Shown in pieces: positions 17,708 through 26,459 of a DNA stretch of 64,000 bases (positions within the stretch are counted from its first letter, which is position 1; each line of letters starts with the position of its first letter). The notes beneath the pieces were generated by a model that was not told where the DNA came from, did not search any database, and saw only the letters and a list, made by a program, of their open reading frames with translations. This DNA is from an uncultured Roseibium sp. (lineage in GTDB: Bacteria > Pseudomonadota > Alphaproteobacteria > Rhizobiales > Stappiaceae), in assembly GCF_947499295.1 (NCBI RefSeq), contig NZ_CANMNP010000010.1:124001-188000 (forward strand), in the 5' to 3' direction. Made by a program: the position numbers and the translations under genes.

Positions 17708-17723
17708 GCAGGCACCGGGCCAA
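17708..17723 (-). promoter_or_regulatory. Sigma54 promoter match before the RTX gene
   Basis: Minus-strand TTGGCCCGGTGCCTGCA matches YTGGCACGRNNNTTGCW at all but two defined positions, with GG (17721-17720) and GC (17709-17708) exactly 10 bases apart. The predicted start is near 17696, 38 nt before the ATG at 17658 and leaving room for the AAAGGAG site. This is the best sigma54 match I found in the window. Confidence 0.72.
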
Positions 17724-17939
17724 CCGGACGGAAACAGGAATCTCTATTTTAACAAGTAAAAACAGATAGATAGAGATCTGTCATTTTAACCTTGTTGAAC
17801 AGATTCGCGAATTGGAAAGTTCAATTTTCAATTTGGAAAAAGACGGAGCACAAACCAGACGATCACTCGACAGCAGTTTGTTTGCACTTCAAACCTGACC
17901 CGAAAGGACAGGTGTTCAATTCAACATTTATAAGAAAAA

Positions 17940-18029
17940 TGGCGGTGAGGGTGGGATTCGAACCCACGGTACGCTCTCACGCACGGCGGTTTTCAAGACC
18001 GCTGCCTTAAACCACTCGGCCACCTCACC
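17940..18029 (-). tRNA. tRNA-Ser (anticodon TGA)
   Basis: A 90-nt class II tRNA read on the minus strand: acceptor GGTGAGG pairs with CCTCACC, discriminator G, encoded CCA. The anticodon loop is CTTGAAA (anticodon at 17993-17995), a long variable arm is built on GTGAGAGCGTAC, and the T-arm holds GGTTCGAATCC. The long variable arm and TGA anticodon give serine. Confidence 0.97.
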
Positions 18030-18767
18030 ATTTGCAGCTGCGAACCATGTTGGATGCGCGGTTGCTAATTCCCTTTCGTCGGTATTGAACGGAAAGTCAA
18101 GGCCGTGTTTCAGCTTGAATCTGCTGAAAGCCGAAATTCGTGTGGAAGGAGCGCTGAGGAGAACGGAGATCCTTGGCATGTTCCGGTCCCGTCGCTTTCA
18201 GGGGTAGGGGCAGGACGTGCGACCGGCACCGGAACATAACCAAGATAGAGGCCGCCGGTCCGGTGTCGTGGGCAGGGTTTTGAACCGGCGGCCGAAGCTG
18301 GAGGTGGGGTCCAGCACTGCTGTGACAGGGCGGTCATCAGCAATGAGTTCAACCTAGGCGGATTTGACAGGGGTGGATGTGATGCACATCACAAACTGAG
18401 TGTTTGACATTTTTTCCGTCACTGTGCCTGGGGCGCAACACACATAACCTTCGGAAATCCCGAGATTTTTCCCATATATTACAATATGTTACAAAAGCGC
18501 CGCGAAGGCTCTGCAACCATATTGGCAATTTATGCGGTGCAAAGGCAGATTTCACGGCGAAAACTCCCTCGACTGAGGGTTTACTTTGAAGTAACACGTT
18601 TGAGGTTTAACAGGGCATTCGTGGGACGTGCAGCGGGGGCAGTGTGTCATCACGGGGACTGATCGACGAGATCAATCAATATGCTTCAAAACCGGCACAG
18701 CTGATAAGCGCCGGGTAAAGCGCGTGAGTTGCGGGGCCGCCAACGCGTCAGTGAGTAGGACGGCAGT
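18030..18767. other. 738-bp region without a convincing gene
   Basis: No frame here has a plausible start, ribosome site and coding character. The region holds a TGTGA-N6-TCACA palindrome (18378-18393) and probably the promoter of the downstream rlpA gene. The long leader before rlpA is otherwise unexplained. Confidence 0.5.
18378..18393. promoter_or_regulatory. CRP/FNR-family palindrome
   Basis: TGTGATGCACATCACA is an exact TGTGA-N6-TCACA match, the classical CRP half-sites, and pairs 7+7 around a 2-base centre. It lies 375 bp before rlpA. Which CRP/FNR-family protein would bind, and which transcript it controls, is not evident. Confidence 0.5.
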
Positions 18768-19904
18768 ATGCAAGGGACAGGCGAAATGACCTGCAAATCA
18801 GCGGGATCGTCTTTAGGGGTACCTGAAAAGGATGACCGTCCGGCCAGATCAATCTGGTCTCAGGTTTGCGCCGGGTTGGTGACCCTGGCAGCTGTATCGG
18901 CTCTGGCCGCCTGTAGTTCTGCCCCAACCGAACAAAAAGCAAAGTTCAGCCCCAAGAAATATGGTGTGAAAGCCAGCCCGCGGATGGTTGCGCAAGGCAA
19001 GCCAGTACCAAAGGGCGGTGGACGCTATGTTGTCGGCAAGAAATACAAGATTGCCGGAAAATGGTATTATCCGAAAGAAGATCCCAACTATAGGAAAACC
19101 GGACTTGCCTCTTGGTATGGCCCGACTTTTCACGGCCGCAAGACGGCCAATGGTGAAATCTTCGACAGGAATGCTCTTACGGCCGCGCACACGACGATGC
19201 CGCTTCCTTCTTATGCCCGCGTAACGAATGTCGCTAATGGGCGGTCAATGATTGTTCGTGTCAACGATCGCGGACCTTTCCATGGAAACCGCGTTATTGA
19301 CCTTTCCGAACGTGTCGCAACCATGCTCGACACCAAAACGTCCGGCGTTGGCAAGGTGAAGGTCGAATATGTCGGCCGTGCACCGCTCCATGGGCAAGAT
19401 GAAGAATACCTGATGGCGAGCTATCAGGGTCCAGGTGCCGTACAACCAGGTGCAACACGTCCAGGCACCTTGCTTGCACTTGCTGAACCTCAGGCAACGC
19501 AGCCGGTCGTTTTCAGTGGAAGCGTTCCGGCGCCAGGTCCAAGACCTTATCTCGCCCCCACAACCGTCACGGCTTCACGCACCTTCCCGGCACAGCGGGT
19601 TGCCGTCGCCTTTGATCCTGCAATTGCTTTTGAATCCGGCAATCAGACGATCAAAGTTGCGTCTAACAACAGCTTTAAGCCTGTTGAATCTGCTTATTCG
19701 CCATCAGGTGCACCTGCAGCCGGTACGCTCGGCGTCTTGCGTGTGCCGGCACCCGCACAGCCGACAGGTCTCGTTGGCGGCAGTGCAATTTCTTCATTTG
19801 CTGCAAACAAGCGGATTTCAGACGCGCACGCAGCACTGACGCATGTATCAGGTCAAGGTCTGACCATGCGCCAACTGGCAGCCAATACTCGAAACGGCAA
19901 CTAG
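18768..19904 (+). CDS. rlpA: RlpA-family septal lytic transglycosylase-like lipoprotein
   Basis: 378 aa. A signal peptide ends in the lipobox LAAC (Cys49 with this start; an internal ATG lies 18 bp later). The double-psi beta-barrel domain spans ~112-205 with the RlpA signature ASWYGPTFHGRKTANGE and VNDRGPF (Glu130 and Asp167 are the expected catalytic acids). The C-terminal ~170 residues are Pro/Ala/Ser-rich and contain no recognisable SPOR domain, which many RlpA proteins use to reach the septum. A rho-independent terminator follows directly. It cleaves peptidoglycan lacking stem peptides in characterised members, and the adjacent PBP5-family gene fits envelope work. Confidence 0.9.
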   Translation: MQGTGEMTCKSAGSSLGVPEKDDRPARSIWSQVCAGLVTLAAVSALAACSSAPTEQKAKFSPKKYGVKASPRMVAQGKPVPKGGGRYVVGKKYKIAGKWYYPKEDPNYRKTGLASWYGPTFHGRKTANGEIFDRNALTAAHTTMPLPSYARVTNVANGRSMIVRVNDRGPFHGNRVIDLSERVATMLDTKTSGVGKVKVEYVGRAPLHGQDEEYLMASYQGPGAVQPGATRPGTLLALAEPQATQPVVFSGSVPAPGPRPYLAPTTVTASRTFPAQRVAVAFDPAIAFESGNQTIKVASNNSFKPVESAYSPSGAPAAGTLGVLRVPAPAQPTGLVGGSAISSFAANKRISDAHAALTHVSGQGLTMRQLAANTRNGN

Positions 19905-19914
19905 CTAGGACACC

Positions 19915-19939
19915 CGGCTGGTGTATCACCAGCCGTTTT
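19915..19939 (+). terminator. Rho-independent terminator after rlpA
   Basis: CGGCTGGTG (19915-19923) and CACCAGCCG (19927-19935) form a perfect 9-bp stem with a 3-base loop followed by TTTT. Confidence 0.85.
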
Positions 19940-19979
19940 CCGCTTGAGACCGTTTTGCCCAAAAAGAGCAAACGGAATT

Positions 19980-21185
19980 ATGTTGCTTAGGCTCATCCAG
20001 ACCTGTTTCCCGAATCCGATACGTTTTCCCTTTCAAGCGCTTGTACTTGCATTGCTAGGAATCCTGACTGGTTTTCCGGGCACTGTAAGTGCGGCTGAAA
20101 CAATCGTCACGAAGGCGCCGATGGCGTTTTTGTTCGAGCCCGGATCCGGAACAATTCTCTTTGCAAAGGAACCGGACAAGCCTTTTGCGCCTGGAGCGCT
20201 GGTCAAGGTCATGACAGCTGCAACAGTCTTTAAAGCGCTGAAGGACGATGAGCTCAAATTAGAACAAACGTGCAAGGTCAGCGAACACGCCTGGCGCAGC
20301 GGGGGCGCTCCGTCCGGACGCGGCGCAACCATGTTCGCAGCCATCAAGTCGGAAATCTCGATAGAAGACCTTCTGAAAGGTCTTCTGGTCCACAATGGCA
20401 ACGATTCGGCGATTGTTCTGGCTGAGTGCCTTGACGGCTCCGAAGATGCCTTTGCGAAGCGCATGACCGATCTGGCTCAATCGATAGGAATGACGAACAG
20501 CAAATTCGCCAATCCCACCGGTTATCCCGAAGTACCGAGCCAGACCACTGTACGCGATCAAGCGCGCCTTGGAGAATACATCGTCGAAGAGCACGATGAC
20601 CTCTACCCCCTGTTTGCGATACCGGAATTCACCTGGAACAAGATCTTTCAACGCAACAAGAACCCGCTTCTGGGCGAAATTCGCAATCTCGATGGACTGG
20701 GCGGAGGTAACGATCCCAACGACGGCTATTCCGGCCTTGGGTCGGTTGACAGAAACGGCCGGCGTGTCATTGCGTCCGTCGCAGGTCTGACTTCTGACAA
20801 ACACAGACTTCAGACTTTGAAAGAAGTCCTTGAAGGTGCCTGGGACTATTTCATCATCAAAACGGTGTTCACCGCCGGTGAAACGATTGCCGACGGCCGT
20901 GTCCATGGCGGCGTGGAGAACACTGTTCCGCTTGTGTCTACCAGCGACATCGATGTGCTGTTGCCAAATGGCGAAACACTCGAATATCGCATTCGTGTCG
21001 TCTACGAAGGACCTCTGCAAGCGCCCGTGGAAAAAGGAACCCGGGCGGGCGAAATCAGGGTTATCGGCAAAGACGGTATTGTCTATCGCGCTCCGGTCGT
21101 GACCGGGCAATCTGTTGCTGAAGGCACGCTTTTCTCTCGTGCTATAGACGGATTGCAGGAGTTGCTGTTCGGCTGGATCGGATAA
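19980..21185 (+). CDS. PBP5/DacF-family D,D-carboxypeptidase homologue with degenerate active site
   Basis: 401 aa from ATG 19980; the upstream TTG frame start would sit against the terminator. Signal peptide to ~Ala39, peptidase S11 domain, then a C-terminal PBP5_C-like domain (GRVHGGVENTVPL). Alignment by eye to rhizobial DacF is clear (FKALKDDELKLEQ, SKFANPTGYP, NKNPLLG), yet every catalytic motif is altered: SxxK reads A73-L-V-K76, SxN reads N139-G-N141, and KTG reads G241-G-G243. Loss of the acylating serine should abolish penicillin binding and carboxypeptidase activity. The gene is intact, in its usual place before tmk and holB, so it looks like a kept pseudoenzyme rather than a decaying gene. 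Confidence 0.88.
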   Translation: MLLRLIQTCFPNPIRFPFQALVLALLGILTGFPGTVSAAETIVTKAPMAFLFEPGSGTILFAKEPDKPFAPGALVKVMTAATVFKALKDDELKLEQTCKVSEHAWRSGGAPSGRGATMFAAIKSEISIEDLLKGLLVHNGNDSAIVLAECLDGSEDAFAKRMTDLAQSIGMTNSKFANPTGYPEVPSQTTVRDQARLGEYIVEEHDDLYPLFAIPEFTWNKIFQRNKNPLLGEIRNLDGLGGGNDPNDGYSGLGSVDRNGRRVIASVAGLTSDKHRLQTLKEVLEGAWDYFIIKTVFTAGETIADGRVHGGVENTVPLVSTSDIDVLLPNGETLEYRIRVVYEGPLQAPVEKGTRAGEIRVIGKDGIVYRAPVVTGQSVAEGTLFSRAIDGLQELLFGWIG

Positions 21186-21278
21186 TTTCAGCCGACCCGT
21201 CCACACACTTCAAATTTGCTGTTAAAAGACCACCGAAGAATATTTCACATCGACACAGTCTGTGGAGCCGGAGCCAAG

Positions 21279-21965
21279 GTGGCAGGACACTTTATTACAT
21301 TCGAGGGCGGTGAAGGGGCTGGCAAGTCAACTCAGATTGCCCGTCTGAAGACCTTCTTGGAAAGCTACGGAACAAAGGTTGTGGTGACCCGGGAACCAGG
21401 GGGATCTCCGGGCGCAGAGAAAATCCGCGCACTTCTGCTTTCCGGCGAAGCCAGGGAACTCGGCCCCAGAGGTGAAGCCATGCTCTTCGCGGCCGCCCGT
21501 GCAGATCACGTCGATACGACCATAAGACCTGCCTTGGAGCAGGGAACCTGGGTGTTGTGTGACCGTTATGCCGATTCAACGCGGGTTTATCAGGGGGAAG
21601 CCGGTGTTGATCCTGACTATCTCAAATTGTTGGAAACCGCCGCTGTTGCAGGTGTTTATCCCGAATTGACGATCCTGATCGATGTCCCTGCTGAAGTGGG
21701 CCTCAAAAGGGTTGTCCAACGCTCTGAGACGGACGCCAGTGGCGGACCTGACCGTTTTGAAGGCGAAGCGCTCACGGTGCATGAACGCAGGCGGCAGCTT
21801 TTTCTGGCCCTTGCAAGGGAAGAAGACTACCGATTTGCGGTTATTGATGGTCAGCAAGATGCTGATCAGGTGGAAACAGCTATCCGAGGCGCCGTTCTGA
21901 ACGCTTTCCAACATGAACTTGAGCAAACCGCAACCGCCGCCAATACGGCGGAGGCGGCTTTCTGA
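21279..21965 (+). CDS. tmk: Thymidylate kinase
   Basis: 228 aa from GTG 21279, preceded by GGAG; a longer frame to 21216 adds residues not found in the family. The P-loop FEGGEGAGKSTQ lies at the start, DRYADSTRVYQG gives the DRY/H substrate motif, and the TREPGGSPGAEKIR segment is the dTMP-binding loop. It phosphorylates dTMP to dTDP using ATP in the cytosol. The stop TGA overlaps the holB ATG (TGATG), so the pair is translationally coupled. Confidence 0.95.
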   Translation: MAGHFITFEGGEGAGKSTQIARLKTFLESYGTKVVVTREPGGSPGAEKIRALLLSGEARELGPRGEAMLFAAARADHVDTTIRPALEQGTWVLCDRYADSTRVYQGEAGVDPDYLKLLETAAVAGVYPELTILIDVPAEVGLKRVVQRSETDASGGPDRFEGEALTVHERRRQLFLALAREEDYRFAVIDGQQDADQVETAIRGAVLNAFQHELEQTATAANTAEAAF

Positions 21966-23035
21966 TGGCGCGTAGAAACGAACCGTTAGAGTTGCCTGAA
22001 GTTGATGCGATCTCAGGGTATCCTTTGCCCCATGAACGAGATCGGCTGATCGGGCACTCAAAGACCGAAACAGCCCTCCTGGAGGCCTATAGGTCCGAGC
22101 GTTTACACCATGCCTGGATCCTCAGCGGACCAAAAGGGATCGGTAAAGCCACGCTGGCTTTTCGGTTTGCCCGTTTCGTCATTGCAAATCCTGACCGTTT
22201 CGGACCGTCGGTAATATCCGCAAAAGATCTGTCTGTGCCAGAGGACAATCCCGTTTCCAGGCAATTGGCGGCAGGCGGCCACCCGAACATCCTTCATTTG
22301 CGCAGGCCCTGGGACGAAAAGGGAAAACGGTTCAAATCCGACCTTCCCGTTGACGAAGTCAGGCGAACCGTTTCGTTTTTCGGCACCACTGCCTCTGCAA
22401 AGGCCTGGCGCATTTGTATTGTTGACGCGGCCGACGACATGAACATGAGTTCTGCCAACGCCTTGCTGAAGATACTGGAAGAGCCACCGGCGCAATGCCT
22501 GTTTCTGGTTCTAAGTCATGCGCCGGGTCGTTTGCTGCCGACAATCCGTTCGCGCTGCCGCAGGCTGGACCTCGCAGCACTGTCTCCAGAAGAAATTAGA
22601 AGTGGCCTGGAGAATCTTTCACCTGATCTTGTTCCATCGTCGGGCGAGGATCTGGCAGAACTGGCCGCGGCTGCCGACGGAAGCCTGAGGTCGGCGATTA
22701 CGCTTTTGTCCGGCGACGGACTTGCGATCGCCAAGGGCATGAAGAAACTCGCAAATCAGGGTGCTCAGATCGATCTCGCGGCCGTTCACGCCTTGGCTGA
22801 CGTCGTGGCAGCACGCGGGCAGGCCGACAATTGGGAGAGTTTCCAGCACATTGCTCTTGCTTGGCTTCACGAGCGCATGCGCCAGGATCTCAGTTCCAAC
22901 GTTCGAAACGCATATGGATTTGTTGAACTCAGCGAGAAAACACACCAGGCAATACGAGATGCAGATGCACTCAATCTCGACCGGAAACAGGTCGTTCTGG
23001 ATTTCTTTCTTTCTCTAAGGGCGGCATCTGGCTAA
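21965..23035 (+). CDS. holB: DNA polymerase III delta' subunit
   Basis: 356 aa. Walker A-like GPKGIGKATLAF (residues ~44-55) and the SSANALLKILEEPP clamp-loader motif with sensor-type SRCRRLDL downstream identify delta', part of the clamp loader that opens the beta clamp. It directly follows tmk by a one-base overlap. In many Rhizobiales metG comes next and then tatD; here only 150 bp separate holB from tatD and no methionyl-tRNA synthetase gene is present. Confidence 0.93.
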   Translation: MARRNEPLELPEVDAISGYPLPHERDRLIGHSKTETALLEAYRSERLHHAWILSGPKGIGKATLAFRFARFVIANPDRFGPSVISAKDLSVPEDNPVSRQLAAGGHPNILHLRRPWDEKGKRFKSDLPVDEVRRTVSFFGTTASAKAWRICIVDAADDMNMSSANALLKILEEPPAQCLFLVLSHAPGRLLPTIRSRCRRLDLAALSPEEIRSGLENLSPDLVPSSGEDLAELAAAADGSLRSAITLLSGDGLAIAKGMKKLANQGAQIDLAAVHALADVVAARGQADNWESFQHIALAWLHERMRQDLSSNVRNAYGFVELSEKTHQAIRDADALNLDRKQVVLDFFLSLRAASG

Positions 23036-23185
23036 CGAAATACGTCCTCATCTTGCCGTTTGCAGCGCCAAGTATCGTTCGTAACCATTGCCAATTCTGC
23101 CTCTTGGGATCTTGCCTGTTTCCCTGTATCAAGGCCTGCTGAAACACCGTTTTGCGACTTCTAAAACAACCTTCTTGGAATTTTC

Positions 23186-23992
23186 ATGCTTGTTGACAGC
23201 CATTGCCATCTCGACTTTCCCGACTTTGACGGTGAACGCGCCGAACTGATCACGCGGGCAAAGGCCGCAGGCGTCGAATTGATGGTCACAATCTGCACCC
23301 ACGTGCGGAAATTTGATCAGGTGCGCGCCATTGCCGAAGAGTATGACAATGTCTACTGCTCCGTCGGTACGCACCCTCACAACGCTGGCACCGAACGCGG
23401 CATTCCGGTTGATGAAATTGTGAGACTTGCAGCTCATCCAAAGGTGGTCGCGATCGGAGAGGCAGGTCTCGACTACTTCTATGACAAGGCGCCGCGAGAT
23501 GCGCAGGCTGAAGGACTGCGCATCCATATCGAAGCTGCGCGGCAAACAGGGCTGCCGTTGGTCATTCACGCAAGAGATGCTGATGAAGACATGGCCGCTA
23601 TTCTGCGTGAAGAAATGGGGAAGGGGGCATTTCCTGCACTTCTTCACTGCTTTTCGTCCGGGCGCGACCTCGCCCTAACCGGCATTGAACTTGGACTTTA
23701 CGTTTCTTTCTCCGGTATCCTCACATTCAAACGATCAGAAGAATTGCGCGATATCGCGCGCGATTTGCCAGCAAACCGGTTACTCGTTGAGACCGACGCG
23801 CCTTATCTGGCGCCGCAACCCAAGCGCGGAAAGCGTAACGAACCGGCTTACACTGCAATGACCGCCGCTGTTTTGGCCGAAACCCGAGGTGTTTCTGAAG
23901 GCGAAATTGCACGCCAAACGACCGAAAACTTTTTTCGTCTGTTCAAAAAGGTCCCGAATCCTGCAAAACTCACCCAAGTAGCCGCTCAATGA
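23186..23992 (+). CDS. tatD: TatD-family metal-dependent DNase
   Basis: 268 aa. The amidohydrolase-type metal ligands are visible: DSHCHLDF near the N-terminus, IGEAGLDY, VIHARDAD, LHCFSSG and VETDAPYLAP. TatD enzymes are 3'-5' exonucleases or DNases acting in DNA repair and turnover. ATGA overlap couples it to the next metallo-hydrolase gene. Confidence 0.94.
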   Translation: MLVDSHCHLDFPDFDGERAELITRAKAAGVELMVTICTHVRKFDQVRAIAEEYDNVYCSVGTHPHNAGTERGIPVDEIVRLAAHPKVVAIGEAGLDYFYDKAPRDAQAEGLRIHIEAARQTGLPLVIHARDADEDMAAILREEMGKGAFPALLHCFSSGRDLALTGIELGLYVSFSGILTFKRSEELRDIARDLPANRLLVETDAPYLAPQPKRGKRNEPAYTAMTAAVLAETRGVSEGEIARQTTENFFRLFKKVPNPAKLTQVAAQ

Positions 23993-24825
23993 CGGTGACA
24001 GCGACCATCTTGGGATGCGGGTCATCCGGCGGCGTGCCGCGCGTTGGCAACGACTGGGGTGACTGCGATCCTGGCGAGCCGAAAAATCAGCGTTTGCGTT
24101 GTGCAATGCTTGTGGAAAAGCGTGTGGACGACAAGTGTACAACTGTGTTGATTGACACTGGACCGGACCTGAGACAACAGCTCCTGGCAGCCAATGTTCA
24201 GAACATCGATGCAGTCCTCTACACCCACGCTCATGCCGATCACGTGCACGGAATTGACGACCTGCGCGGATTCTGGGTCAGAAACGGAAAAAAAACTAAC
24301 GTTTTCATGGACTTGGAAACGTACGAAAGAGTATATTCTGCGTTTTCTTATTGCTTTGAAACGCCCAAAGGCTCCAATTACCCACCCATACTTGAGCATC
24401 AGCCCATTCAAATCGGAAAACCAATAGAAATTACCGGCGCTGGTGGAACTCTAAACTTTGAGCCAATTGAAGTCATTCACGGCGAAATCAATGCCCTGGG
24501 TTTCAAGACGTCCGGCCTTGCATACGTCCCAGATGTCTCTGACATCCCTGAAAACAGCGAGAAGGCCTTGAAAGATCTGAACATTCTGGTGCTCGACTGT
24601 CTGCGCAGGCGGCCGCACCCAAGCCATTTCTGCCTTCAGGACTCGCTTGAATGGACTGATCGACTGGCTCCAAAAAGGGCTGTTTTCACCAATCTACACA
24701 ATGACTTGGATTACGCGACATTGCGCGCTGAGGTGCCGGCAACCATAGAACCGGCATATGATGGTCTGCAGCTGGTTTTGGAAGAGACCCACGACGACAT
24801 CGTGCTCTCGGACTATGCAAGCTAG
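23989..24825 (+). CDS. Metallo-beta-lactamase-fold hydrolase, PhnP-like
   Basis: 278 aa. GCGSSGGVP near the N-terminus and the metal motif HAHADHVHGIDD (HxHxDH) place it with the PhnP (phosphoribosyl cyclic phosphate phosphodiesterase) branch of MBL-fold proteins. Further ligands are probably in LVLDCLRRRPHPSH and TNLHNDLDY. It is regularly found beside tatD in alphaproteobacteria, away from phosphonate genes, so its physiological substrate may differ from that of PhnP. Overlaps tatD by 4 bp and recX by 11 bp. Confidence 0.88.
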   Translation: MTVTATILGCGSSGGVPRVGNDWGDCDPGEPKNQRLRCAMLVEKRVDDKCTTVLIDTGPDLRQQLLAANVQNIDAVLYTHAHADHVHGIDDLRGFWVRNGKKTNVFMDLETYERVYSAFSYCFETPKGSNYPPILEHQPIQIGKPIEITGAGGTLNFEPIEVIHGEINALGFKTSGLAYVPDVSDIPENSEKALKDLNILVLDCLRRRPHPSHFCLQDSLEWTDRLAPKRAVFTNLHNDLDYATLRAEVPATIEPAYDGLQLVLEETHDDIVLSDYAS

Positions 24826-25363
24826 TCGGCGCTATAAAAAACCGACCGAAGAACGGCTGAAGCGTTCAGCGCTTCATTATCTGGAACGTTACGCGTCATC
24901 CGCAGCCAATCTTCAAAAGGTTCTTCAAAGGAAGGTCTTCAAGGCCTGCCATAGTCTTGAGTTGGATCCGGAAGACTACGACCCGATAATTGACCGCGTT
25001 GTTGCACTGTGTGTCGAGACTGGCTTGATCAATGATCTACACTACGCTGAGACCAAGGCTGCCAGCATGCGACGGCGCGGCGGATCCAAACGCAAAATTG
25101 AGGCTAAGCTGATTGCCAAGGGTGTCGACCGAGACACTCTGCAAAACGTGCTTGAAAGTGACGATGAAGTCGAGCTTGAGGCAGCTATTGCATTTGCGCG
25201 TCGACGACGTCTCGGTCCGTATCGCAAATCTTCAGATCGTGAGCTACGCCGGGAAAAAGATCTGGCTGCGATGTGCCGTGCTGGATTTGCGTTTGAAGTC
25301 GCGCGACAGGTCATAGACACGTCGGATGAGATCGAGCACAGTCTAAGTGGCTTTTCTGATTGA
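24815..25363 (+). CDS. recX: RecX-family regulatory protein
   Basis: 182 aa from ATG 24815, which overlaps the end of the PhnP-like gene; an upstream ATG at 24758 would add a non-homologous stretch. The three-helix tandem repeats are visible (ALHYLERYASSAANLQKVL; GLINDLHYAETKAASMRRRGGSKRKIEAKLIAKGV; CRAGFAFEVARQVI). RecX binds RecA filaments and limits recombination. Not next to recA here. Confidence 0.82.
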   Translation: MQASRRYKKPTEERLKRSALHYLERYASSAANLQKVLQRKVFKACHSLELDPEDYDPIIDRVVALCVETGLINDLHYAETKAASMRRRGGSKRKIEAKLIAKGVDRDTLQNVLESDDEVELEAAIAFARRRRLGPYRKSSDRELRREKDLAAMCRAGFAFEVARQVIDTSDEIEHSLSGFSD

Positions 25364-25906
25364 TCGTGATGCGTTGCAGGGATCGTTGTGTCGCTGGCAA
25401 CAATAAGCCCTTGGTTTCATGACTATTCCTGATCAGATAAAAAAGTTCCATAATATTGATTATGCGAAATTAGCATGCGGCCATCCATTTGCTGCTCTAC
25501 GGGTGTCGGTCTTTTCAAGAATGTCTGACTTCCCGCTTTGTTGAGCCCTAGGAGATTGCGTATTAGATGGGTGTCGACGAGCGAGCATGTCTGAAAGTGG
25601 ATTGAAGTTCTTGCCTTTCAAGATCGAGAGAATGTCGAGCAAACATCGAATGTATTGACGTGACCAAAATCAAGAACTTTATCTAGTAGCAGGATCTTGG
25701 CCCGTGCCTTCTCTTCCAATGCGCATAGGTTCAGCTGAACGCATTGGGTGCTAACTGCTACGGAAAATGGCGGAAGCCGAATGTCACATTTCCAACGGAC
25801 TTCGAATATTGCACCTGCATCCGGTTTTAGCATTAAAAGCGATGAATGCGGTTCCGCTCATCGTCTTGACTGTCTCCCGTGAACGAAGAAGTTCGCCAGA
25901 CACAAG
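25364..25906. other. 543-bp region without a supported gene
   Basis: Two short overlapping minus-strand frames (60 and 71 codons, 25460-25833) exist, but neither has a good ribosome site or a recognisable domain. Base composition is lower in G+C than the flanks. It may be a decayed gene or plain spacer. Confidence 0.4.
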
Positions 25907-26359
25907 TCAGACGGAACTCAGCAAGATTGATGTTTCGCTGTTTGTGATCCCGTCAACGCCTCGGACATCTCTGAGCACTCGATCAAAGTCCGTGAGATTG
26001 ACGGCGGTCAATTGCGCGACGAGATCCCATTTGCCGTTGGTCGAATGAAGTTGTCGCAGTTCCGGCAGACCGCGCAACTTTCGAATGACGCTGGTTGTCG
26101 ACTTGCCTGAAACTTCGATCATCATGATTGCGTGCACACCATCTGGACCGTGGTCTTCTCTTGCGCGAATGGTAAAGCCCAGAACGGCACCGCTGTCCAA
26201 TAGCCTGTCGAGCCGGTTTTGCACCGTCGCCCTGGAGACGTTGAGGACCGTGGCAAGCTTGGCGACGGGTGCCCGCCCATCCTCTCTCAAAATCGCAATC
26301 AGCTGGCGATCGAGTTTGTCAAAAACATGCATTGCACTTTGCTCGTCAAGGGATAGCAT
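25907..26359 (-). CDS. Lrp/AsnC-family transcriptional regulator
   Basis: 150 aa. N-terminal winged HTH (LDRQLIAILREDGRAPVAKLATVLNVSRATVQNRLDRL) and C-terminal RAM/AsnC ligand domain (HAIMMIEVSG ... GKWDLVAQLTAVNLTDFDRVL). The start may instead be the internal ATG before HVFDKLD. It is divergent from the CtlX-type hydrolase gene, and the 100-bp shared spacer very likely holds its operator, making it the probable amino-acid-responsive regulator of that gene. Confidence 0.9.
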   Translation of the reverse strand: MLSLDEQSAMHVFDKLDRQLIAILREDGRAPVAKLATVLNVSRATVQNRLDRLLDSGAVLGFTIRAREDHGPDGVHAIMMIEVSGKSTTSVIRKLRGLPELRQLHSTNGKWDLVAQLTAVNLTDFDRVLRDVRGVDGITNSETSILLSSV

Positions 26360-26459
26360 TTTGCTCAGATGTAGCTGACATAATGTATAACTTGGCTATA
26401 ACATTTGCAAATTCGAAGGCTTATCGTTGCGCAGGCACCTGAAGTCGCCGGAGAACTAG

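Noticed and set aside
18349..18597. 82-codon minus-strand frame between tRNA-Ser and rlpA
   Set aside because: No ribosome site, no domain, and it covers the CRP-type palindrome; likely chance.
25460..25833. Two short minus-strand frames (60 and 71 codons) as possible mobile-element remnants
   Set aside because: No recognisable transposase motif, inverted repeat or target duplication; recorded only as a gap.
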